This document shows, piece by piece, positions 57,870-64,000 of a DNA stretch of 64,000 nt. The stretch's first letter is position 1. Every line of letters begins with the position of its first letter. Made by a program: the position numbers and the translations under genes. The notes under the pieces were generated by a model that was not told where the DNA came from, ran no database searches, and saw nothing but the letters and a program-made list of their open reading frames with translations. The stretch lies in the NCBI RefSeq assembly GCF_023634065.1, contig NZ_JALKCV010000002.1:310001-374000 (forward strand), read 5' to 3'. This DNA comes from Microbulbifer litoralis. Lineage in GTDB: Bacteria; Pseudomonadota; Gammaproteobacteria; Pseudomonadales; Cellvibrionaceae.

Positions 57870-58607
57870 ATGATCGCTGAATACAATATGGTGCTGGTGA
57901 CCCTTTCGTACCTGATTTCGGTGCTCGGGTCTTTCACCTCTCTGCAACTTGCCATCTCCATTCCACACGCCCGGCCGGGGCGGGAGAAACGCAATGCCAT
58001 ACTGGCAGCCGGTACCGCCATGGGTGGCGGCGCCATATGGGCCATGCATTTTATCGCCATGCTGGCTTATGAGATGGATATGCCGGTGGCCTACGACACA
58101 TTTGTCACGCTGGTGTCGTCGCTGATTGCCATAGCGTCCTGTTCTATCGGTCTGGGCATTGCTGGATCGGGTGTTTTCACTTTCGATAAACTTCTGCCGG
58201 CCGGTATCTTCATGGGGTGTGGCGTTGCCGGCATGCACTACACCGGTATGGCGGCGATGCTGATGCCGGCGGAAGTCTATTACGACCTGAATATCCTGAT
58301 GATCTCGGTGATCATCGGTGTGCTCGCCTCCTGCGCGGCGCTGTGGCTGGCATTCCATATGCGCGGCCAGTGGCAGATGTTCGGCAGTGCCCTGATCATG
58401 GGGGTGGCCGTCTGCGGCATGCACTATACCGGCATGGCGGCGGCCAATTACCGGCATACCGGCACCATTCCGGGTGCGACCTTTGCCGGCACCATGAGCG
58501 GTGAATACCTGGGGCTGTCGATATTTGTCATCAGCGTGGCATTGCTGATGTTTGCGCTGTGGATTACCCAGGCGCGCCGCCGTCGCCGGGCTACGTTGGC
58601 TATTTGA
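57870..58607 (+). CDS. Stand-alone MHYT membrane sensor protein
   Basis: A 245-aa membrane protein with seven predicted helices. It contains three MHYT-type motifs: M59-H60-F-I, M122-H123-Y-T and M184-H185-Y-T, each near a helix end; these Met/His residues are proposed to bind copper or sense oxygen, CO or NO. MHYT domains are usually fused to GGDEF/EAL or regulator domains, but here the protein ends shortly after the last helix in a basic tail (QARRRRRATLAI). It probably signals through a partner. The upstream V4R gene is an obvious candidate, by position only. Confidence 0.88.
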   Translation: MIAEYNMVLVTLSYLISVLGSFTSLQLAISIPHARPGREKRNAILAAGTAMGGGAIWAMHFIAMLAYEMDMPVAYDTFVTLVSSLIAIASCSIGLGIAGSGVFTFDKLLPAGIFMGCGVAGMHYTGMAAMLMPAEVYYDLNILMISVIIGVLASCAALWLAFHMRGQWQMFGSALIMGVAVCGMHYTGMAAANYRHTGTIPGATFAGTMSGEYLGLSIFVISVALLMFALWITQARRRRRATLAI

Positions 58608-58703
58608 GCGTCGCTGGCAAGTGCCTGCTGAATAGAAAAAAGGCCGGGAAATTTCCCTAATGCCGGTCAGTTAAGTCACACTGTCGCCGCAAAGGCCCTG
58701 ATG

Positions 58704-58797
58704 CCGGGTGCAGCCTTGCGAGACTGTCTGCGAGAGGGACCTCGCAGACAAGCCTACAGGGATGTATATACGGCGTGTCTCGCAAGGCTGCACCCGG
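58704..58797. repeat. Nested inverted repeat (cruciform-like) between MHYT gene and gcvP
   Basis: Outer arms of 21 bp, 58704-58724 and 58777-58797, perfectly complementary (core GTGCAGCCTTGCGAGAC). Inside, GTCTGCGAG (58726-58734) pairs with CTCGCAGAC (58741-58749). The structure is much longer than a terminator needs, with no T-run, and may be a MITE-like element. Confidence 0.85.
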
Positions 58798-58852
58798 TAG
58801 CAGGGCCGCCCCGAAGCCAGCCAAAGCCCCGCACAATCCTGCGGACCCGGCT

Positions 58853-61744
58853 TTAGTCCATATAACTCTCGACCGGCGGACAGGAACAGATCAGGTTTCT
58901 GTCCCCATAGACATTGTCGATGCGGTTGGATGAGGGCCACACCTTGTGGTCCTTCAGCCATGCCGCCGGGCGTCCGGCAATATCGCGGGAGTAGCTGTGG
59001 GGCCACTGGTCGGCCATCACGTCTTCCAGTGTATGCGGCGCATTGTGCAGCGGGTTGTCGTCGGCGCTGTACTTGCCTTCCGCCACATCCTCCACTTCCT
59101 TGCGGATGATCGCCATGGCCTCGATAAAGCGGTCCAGCTCTTCCTTGGATTCGCTTTCGGTGGGCTCGATCATCAGGGTGCCGGCCACCGGGAAGGACAT
59201 GGTGGGTGCGTGGAAGCCGAAGTCCATCAGGCGCTTGGCGATATCCTCTTCGGTGATGCCACTGGCCTCTTTCAGCGGGCGCAGGTCCACCAGGCACTCG
59301 TGGGCGATGAAGCCGTTACTGCCGGTGTAGAGCAGCGAGTAGTCCTCGCTCAGGCACCGGGCCACGTAGTTGGCGTTCAGGATGGCCATCTCGGTGGCCT
59401 TTTTCATGCCCTGTCGGCCCATCATGCGGATATACATCCAGCTGATCGGCAGGATGCTGGCGGAGCCCCAGGGCGCCGCGGAAATGGTGCCGTTGACAGT
59501 GTCGGTTTCCGGCACTTCAGTGACCGGGTGCCCGGCCAAGTAGGGCTTCAGGTGTTCGCCGACAGCGATGGGGCCCATGCCCGGGCCGCCGCCACCGTGG
59601 GGGATGCAGAAAGTCTTGTGCAGGTTCAGGTGCGAGACGTCGCCGCCGAACTGGCCCGGCGCGGCCACACCGATCAGTGCGTTCATGTTGGCACCGTCGA
59701 TATACACCTGGCCGCCGGCTCGATGCACCAGATCGCAGATCTCGCGGATACCCTCCTCGAACACGCCGTGGGTGGACGGGTAGGTGACCATCAGCGCGGC
59801 GATGCGGTCGCCGTGCTCTTCGATCCTGGCCTTCAGGTCGTCAGTGTCGACGTTGCCGTTCTTGTCACAGGCAACCACCACCACTTTCATGCTGACCATC
59901 ATCGCCGAGGCCGGGTTGGTGCCGTGGGCGGAGGCTGGGATCAGGCAGATATCGCGCTGGCTCTCGCCCCTGGCCTCGAAGTATTTCTTGATCGCCACCA
60001 GGCCGGCGTACTCGCCCTGGGAGCCGGCATTGGGCTGCAGGCTGACGGCGTCGTAGCCGGTGCAGGCGGCCAGCATCTGTTGCAGTTGCTCGAACATCTC
60101 GGCGTAGCCCCGGGCCTGGTCGGCGGGGGCGAAGGGGTGCAGCTTGCCGAACTCCGGCCAGGTCACCGGGATCATTTCCGCGGTGGCGTTCAGCTTCATG
60201 GTGCAGGAACCCAGCGGGATCATCGAGTGATTCAGCGCGATATCCCTGGACTCCAGGGTTTTCAGGTAGCGCAGCATCTCCGTTTCGGAGTGGTAACTGT
60301 TGAACACCGGGTGGGTCAGGAACTCGCTCTCGCGCTGCAGGGATTTGGGCAGGCCCTGTGGGCCCTTGGCCGCGATCTCGCTGTCCAGCGCCGCCAGGTC
60401 CAGGCCGTGTTCCGCGCCCACAAAGGCGTTCAGCAGGTCGGACACATCCTGCAGCGAGGCGGTCTCGTGCAGGCTGATACCCAGCGAGTCATCGCCAACC
60501 TTGCGCAGGTTGATCTCGGCATCCAGGGCGCGCTGGTAAATTTCGCCCTGTCTGTCGCCGGTCACGACGGTCAGGGTATCGAACCAGCTGTCGTGAGCCA
60601 GTTCAAAATCTTTCTTCTGCAGGCCGGCGGCGAGAATATCCGCCAGGCGCTGGATGCGCGCGGCGATGGTCTTGAGGCCGTCCGGGCCGTGGTAGCAGGC
60701 GTAGAAGGCGCTCATGACTGCCAGCAGTACCTGCGAGGTGCAGATATTGGAGTTGGCCTTTTCGCGGCGGATATGCTGTTCGCGGGTCTGCATCGCCATG
60801 CGCAGCGCGCGCTTGCCCTTGCTGTCCACGGACACGCCGATAATGCGGCCCGGCGCGGAGCGCTTGTAGGCCTCGCGGAAGGCGAAGAAGCCGGCGTGCG
60901 GGCCGCCGTAACCCATGGGGATACCGAAGCGCTGGTTGCAGCCGACGACCACGTCCGCGCCCATCTCGCCCGGCGCCTTCAGGGCTACCAGGCTCATCAG
61001 GTCCGCGGCCACGGTCACCAGGCCCTTGGCTTCGTGCACCCTGTCGATGATGGCGGTCAGGTCGCGCACCACACCGGTGGAGCCGGGGTACTGCAGCAGG
61101 GCGCCGAACAGCTCTGCCGGCAGGTCCTGTTCCGGATCGCCGACGACAATGTCGAAACCGAAGTGTTCGGCGCGGGTTTTGACCACGGCGATGGTCTGCG
61201 GGTGGCAGTCCGCGTCGACAAAAAAGACGTTGGATTTGTTGCGCTTCGCCTGGCGCTTGCACATGGCCATGGCCTCGGCGGCGGCGGTGCCCTCGTCCAG
61301 CATGGAGGCGTTGGCCAGTTCCATGCCGGTCAGGTCCATGATCATCTGCTGGAAGTTCAGCAGGCCTTCCAGGCGGCCCTGGGCGATTTCCGGCTGGTAG
61401 GGGGTGTAGGCGGTGTACCAGCCCGGGTTTTCCAGCACATTGCGGAGGATGACATTGGGTGTAATCGTATCGTGGTAGCCCATACCGATGAATGTGCGGT
61501 AAATTTTGTTCCGCGCGGCCAGGGATTTCAGGTCCGCCAGGGCTTCTTCTTCGTTGATGGCGTCGGCGAGATCCAGCGCATCGTTTTTGCGAATCGCGGC
61601 GGGGACGGTTTTCTCGATCAGCTCATCGACGCTGGAGATGCCGAGCCGCGCCAGCATCGCCTCCACCTGGGCACTGTCCGGGCCGATGTGGCGGTGAATA
61701 AAAGCGTCGTGTTGTTCCAACTGCTGAAGAGATGGCTGGGTCAT
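58853..61744 (-). CDS. gcvP: Glycine dehydrogenase (decarboxylating), P protein
   Basis: PLP-dependent decarboxylase of the glycine cleavage system, 963 aa single chain (E. coli 957). N-terminal [52 protein letters not shown] and [14 protein letters not shown] are conserved, and the PLP lysine is in [22 protein letters not shown]. It is alone on its strand; gcvT and gcvH are not next to it in this window. The leader has a 10-bp-arm hairpin at 61798-61823, but I see no glycine riboswitch. AGGAACGAAG serves as ribosome-binding site. Confidence 0.97.
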   Translation of the reverse strand: MTQPSLQQLEQHDAFIHRHIGPDSAQVEAMLARLGISSVDELIEKTVPAAIRKNDALDLADAINEEEALADLKSLAARNKIYRTFIGMGYHDTITPNVILRNVLENPGWYTAYTPYQPEIAQGRLEGLLNFQQMIMDLTGMELANASMLDEGTAAAEAMAMCKRQAKRNKSNVFFVDADCHPQTIAVVKTRAEHFGFDIVVGDPEQDLPAELFGALLQYPGSTGVVRDLTAIIDRVHEAKGLVTVAADLMSLVALKAPGEMGADVVVGCNQRFGIPMGYGGPHAGFFAFREAYKRSAPGRIIGVSVDSKGKRALRMAMQTREQHIRREKANSNICTSQVLLAVMSAFYACYHGPDGLKTIAARIQRLADILAAGLQKKDFELAHDSWFDTLTVVTGDRQGEIYQRALDAEINLRKVGDDSLGISLHETASLQDVSDLLNAFVGAEHGLDLAALDSEIAAKGPQGLPKSLQRESEFLTHPVFNSYHSETEMLRYLKTLESRDIALNHSMIPLGSCTMKLNATAEMIPVTWPEFGKLHPFAPADQARGYAEMFEQLQQMLAACTGYDAVSLQPNAGSQGEYAGLVAIKKYFEARGESQRDICLIPASAHGTNPASAMMVSMKVVVVACDKNGNVDTDDLKARIEEHGDRIAALMVTYPSTHGVFEEGIREICDLVHRAGGQVYIDGANMNALIGVAAPGQFGGDVSHLNLHKTFCIPHGGGGPGMGPIAVGEHLKPYLAGHPVTEVPETDTVNGTISAAPWGSASILPISWMYIRMMGRQGMKKATEMAILNANYVARCLSEDYSLLYTGSNGFIAHECLVDLRPLKEASGITEEDIAKRLMDFGFHAPTMSFPVAGTLMIEPTESESKEELDRFIEAMAIIRKEVEDVAEGKYSADDNPLHNAPHTLEDVMADQWPHSYSRDIAGRPAAWLKDHKVWPSSNRIDNVYGDRNLICSCPPVESYMD

Positions 61745-62182
61745 AAACTTCGTTCCTGTTATCGCAGGGAGGAGATGCGTCCACGGTTAAAGTAGCCGGC
61801 ACCGGGCTCCGGCGCCCGGTGCCGCCCCTCGGGTTGATTCGGGTAGAGAGGGGCGGGGCAATTGCTCGCGGCGCTCTCGGCCGCCGGCCGGCGCGCATCT
61901 TAGCAACAGCGGGCCCGACCGGCAATTGGCCGGTTTTTAGCGGTAATTGTGCTATTTCATGTCAAAAATTGTGAAGGAAATCCTGTTGTTGGGGTTCTGG
62001 CGCAATTTTATTCTAGTTGATTTGGCACTGTTCAGTGGCCGAGCGGGCCTTCAACCATACTGATTCTCATTAATCGCCGCTGGCGATTGTCGATAACCGG
62101 ATGTTCGTGCGCGCCTCATCCGGGGCAGTCTGCGCACCGCACAATAAGCGATAAACACCGGAACCGGAAAGGGAATCACCGC
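61745..62182. promoter_or_regulatory. Divergent region between gcvP and the PstS-like gene
   Basis: A 438-bp gap. Minus-strand side: hairpin with arms GGCACCGGGC (61798-61807) and GCCCGGTGCC (61814-61823) in the gcvP leader. Plus-strand side: an AT-rich patch (61930-62080) and a Fur-box-like CATACTGATTCTCATTAAT at 62056-62074, matching roughly 13 of 19 consensus positions by eye. No gene recognised. Confidence 0.45.
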
Positions 62183-62614
62183 GTGCTGCGCCTGGCCTGC
62201 CCACTGATACTGTTGCTGTCCCTCGCCACCGGCCCCGTGCGCGCGGAGGGTGAGCCGTATGTATTTGTGGTGGTCAGCCGCGCCTCGGTGGAATCACTGG
62301 ACCAACAGGCGCTGCGGGCCATTTTTTCGATGCAGCTGCGGGAGTGGGAAGACGGCAGCAGGGTCCATGTCTTTGTGCTGCCGGACGGGGACGCCACCCA
62401 CTGCCAGTTTGTGCGCGAAGTTCTGCATCTGTTTCCCCACCAGCTGCGGCGCAGTTGGGACAGGGCCACGGACTCGGGCATGGGGCGGGCCCCGCGGGTG
62501 GTCGCCTCGGAGGCGGAGATGACCCGCAGGCTGATCGACAACCCGGGCGCCATCGGCTACCTGAGCGAGGACCCGCGGGACGAGCGCTTGTATACGGTTG
62601 CCGTCAGGCAGTAG
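62183..62614 (+). CDS. Small PstS-like periplasmic substrate-binding protein
   Basis: A 143-aa exported protein, about a single lobe of the PstS-like fold. Signal peptide CPLILLLSLATGPVRAEG; then VFVVVSRASVESLDQQALRAIFSM, which is the usual start of these phosphate-binding-like proteins, WEDGSRVHVFVLPDG, and MTRRLIDNPGAIGYLSED, the conserved C-terminal GAIGY motif. GTG 62183 is chosen because it begins the signal peptide; the frame is open to 62087. It is 105 bases upstream of the GGDEF gene on the same strand; this pairing suggests it reports a periplasmic ligand to that membrane protein. Confidence 0.8.
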   Translation: MLRLACPLILLLSLATGPVRAEGEPYVFVVVSRASVESLDQQALRAIFSMQLREWEDGSRVHVFVLPDGDATHCQFVREVLHLFPHQLRRSWDRATDSGMGRAPRVVASEAEMTRRLIDNPGAIGYLSEDPRDERLYTVAVRQ

Positions 62615-62719
62615 CGCCGGGTACCGCTGAAGCGGCCATTGAGGAGAGGGCCGCTGCGAAGAAGGATTTTCCTGACAAAGTTCCAGGGCTTTGCAGATAT
62701 ACAGGAGTAGCAAAGGAAA

Positions 62720-64000
62720 ATGCAGTTACACAGCTTGAGAGTGAAGGCCAGTATCTTTTCGCTGCTGTTGATTGTGGCGATATGCCTGTTTTTTATCTTG
62801 CTGGGAAACGGAAGCCTGCAGTCCCTGTTGGAGAAAAACCGCAAAAACCGCTACCAGACCTACGAGTACCAGATCTCCGGCCTGTTGAAACAGTCCCGCG
62901 AAGACCTGATCCAGCTGACCGACCTGATCGTGCTCTGGCACAACGGCAGCTCGGCCAATCCGTCGGTACTTCGACAGTTGTTCGACCGCCAGTGGGAGTA
63001 CCTGCAGATCAGCTGGGGTGTCGAATCCCTGAAGCTCTATGTCGACGATCGCGAACCGCCGATTCACTGGGGCGAGTCCACCCGCCGGCTGACACCGGCA
63101 CAGATTCGCGAGGTGATCATCAGCGGGCAGCCGCTGGAGAGTGTGCGCTGCAACCGCATCTGCGTGCAGAGCCTGGCGGTGCCGGTGATCGGCAACGACA
63201 ACACCGACTATGTGTTACAGGTGGACCGCTCCCTGGCGGGGGAGCTGGTCACTTTTCGCGAGATTACCGGCTCGGATATCGGCATCCTTTCCGCCGCGCG
63301 CAATACGCCGTCGTTCCATACCAGTGATTACCTGGAGAACTGGCAGCGCGAGGTGATTGCTCTGACCTCGCGGGAGATGCTGATGCCGCTGCTGCGACAG
63401 GTGGCATCGGGGCAGTCACAGGTGCCCGGCTTGCGCTACTCGAAAAGCCACCTGTTCGAAGGCAGGCATTTCGATATCAAGACGATCCCGGTCAGCGGCC
63501 TGGACCGGAACGGGGCCCAGTTTGTGGTTGTCGAGGATGTCTCCGACCAGGTGGGACATATCGGCGATTCCCTCAAACTGCTGCTGCTTTTCTCGGTGCT
63601 CGGGGCCTTTATTTTTATCAGTGCCGTGACCAGCATGCTGTGGCAGCCGATCTTCCGCCTGCGCCGCCTGGCGGAGGCGCTGCCGCTGCTCAGCGACGGC
63701 AAGTTCGATGCGGCGCGCAGCCTGATCCGCCCGGTGTCCAAGCGCATTTCCCACTACGATGAGATCGACGTGCTTGACTCCACCGGTCTGGCGGTCTGTG
63801 ACCAGCTGGAAGTCATGAAGGAAATCGTTTCGCAGAACACGGCCGAGCTGGAGCGTATTGCCATGTACGATACCCTCACCGGGCTGGCCAATCGCCACAA
63901 TATTGTCGAGGAGCTGAAAAAGTACCTGCACAGTGGTGACTGTGACGAGAGTAACGGCTACCTGTTCTTTGTCGACCTGGACGACTTCAAACAGGTCAAT
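62720..64000 (+). CDS. Membrane-bound diguanylate cyclase (GGDEF), cut by window end
   Basis: The first 427 codons are in the window, in one open frame that runs off the end. Helix 1 is at about 11-31, a large periplasmic sensor domain (about 35-290) contains two cysteines in VRCNRICVQSL, and helix 2 is at about 294-314, followed by a HAMP-like segment and a short coil. The GGDEF domain begins at YDTLTGLANRHNI and continues to FFVDLDDFKQVN; the catalytic GG(D/E)EF signature lies beyond the window, so activity and any EAL domain cannot be judged. ATG 62720 has AAAGGA upstream. It probably makes c-di-GMP, the ligand of the PilZ protein at the other end of the window. Confidence 0.88.
   Translation, partial: MQLHSLRVKASIFSLLLIVAICLFFILLGNGSLQSLLEKNRKNRYQTYEYQISGLLKQSREDLIQLTDLIVLWHNGSSANPSVLRQLFDRQWEYLQISWGVESLKLYVDDREPPIHWGESTRRLTPAQIREVIISGQPLESVRCNRICVQSLAVPVIGNDNTDYVLQVDRSLAGELVTFREITGSDIGILSAARNTPSFHTSDYLENWQREVIALTSREMLMPLLRQVASGQSQVPGLRYSKSHLFEGRHFDIKTIPVSGLDRNGAQFVVVEDVSDQVGHIGDSLKLLLLFSVLGAFIFISAVTSMLWQPIFRLRRLAEALPLLSDGKFDAARSLIRPVSKRISHYDEIDVLDSTGLAVCDQLEVMKEIVSQNTAELERIAMYDTLTGLANRHNIVEELKKYLHSGDCDESNGYLFFVDLDDFKQVN

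Noticed and set aside
58946..61795. 949-codon open frame on the plus strand opposite gcvP
   Set aside because: It is the antisense shadow of gcvP. Its composition (His, Gly, Val, Gln-rich) is what GC-rich codons give on the reverse strand, and it matches no family.
61745..62060. Glycine riboswitch in the gcvP leader
   Set aside because: No tandem aptamer features visible; only one GC-rich hairpin at 61798-61823.

Overview
The window is GC-rich DNA from a Gram-negative proteobacterium. Gammaproteobacterial gene families dominate: a metE/metR pair, single-chain gcvP, purU, a kps-type capsule locus, gltX, a DeaD/CsdA helicase and a CCA-encoding tRNA-Ala. A marine member of the Cellvibrionales (for example a Microbulbifer relative) would fit, but this is a guess from gene content; no rRNA is present to settle it. 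A REP-type palindrome (forward GTAGCCCGGATG..., inverse ...CATCCGGGCTAC) recurs between genes over most of the window, with its own RAYT transposase gene.

Layout. 1-6000: late flagellar genes (PilZ c-di-GMP protein, fliD, fliS, fliT, a FliK-like gene and an FlhB C-terminal paralogue), then the master regulators flhD and flhC behind a long AT-rich leader with a perfect CRP site. fliD has a near-consensus sigma-28 promoter. 6380-13000: a chaperone-usher fimbrial locus with the chaperone on the plus strand and three pilin-like subunits plus usher on the minus strand. 13291-16202: gltX, a RAYT gene, a five-period REP array and tRNA-Ala(GGC) with promoter and terminator.

16837-44820: an ABC-dependent (group 2/KpsMTEDCS type) capsule locus. 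It opens with kpsM-T-E-D, continues with the dTDP-L-rhamnose genes rmlA-C-D-B, a trimodular 1246-residue glycosyltransferase, a pyruvyltransferase-like gene, two sulfotransferase-like genes and a double GT2 protein, and ends with another glycosyltransferase, kpsC, a PhyH-type dioxygenase and kpsS. It is interrupted at 34.6-38.8 kb by an AAA/DUF4143 ATPase with a palindromic operator-like site, toxin-antitoxin debris and an SLC13-type permease. Taken together the genes predict a beta-Kdo-anchored, rhamnose-containing capsule that is probably sulfated and possibly pyruvylated. The stretch 29.3-31.2 kb is strikingly AT-rich and looks recently acquired.

45237-64000: mainly housekeeping and sensory genes: DeaD helicase, cytochrome b561, metR, a large diheme cytochrome resembling rubber oxygenases (RoxA/RoxB) lodged between metR and metE, metE, pepQ/purU, a lipoprotein, a CRP-site-preceded V4R/MHYT sensor pair, gcvP, a PstS-like periplasmic protein and a GGDEF protein cut by the window end.

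Regulatory threads across the window: three CRP-like palindromes precede flhDC, the fimbrial operon and the V4R/MHYT pair, and c-di-GMP proteins lie at both ends, consistent with a motile/sessile switch. A 44-bp element occurs upstream of both metR and metE.
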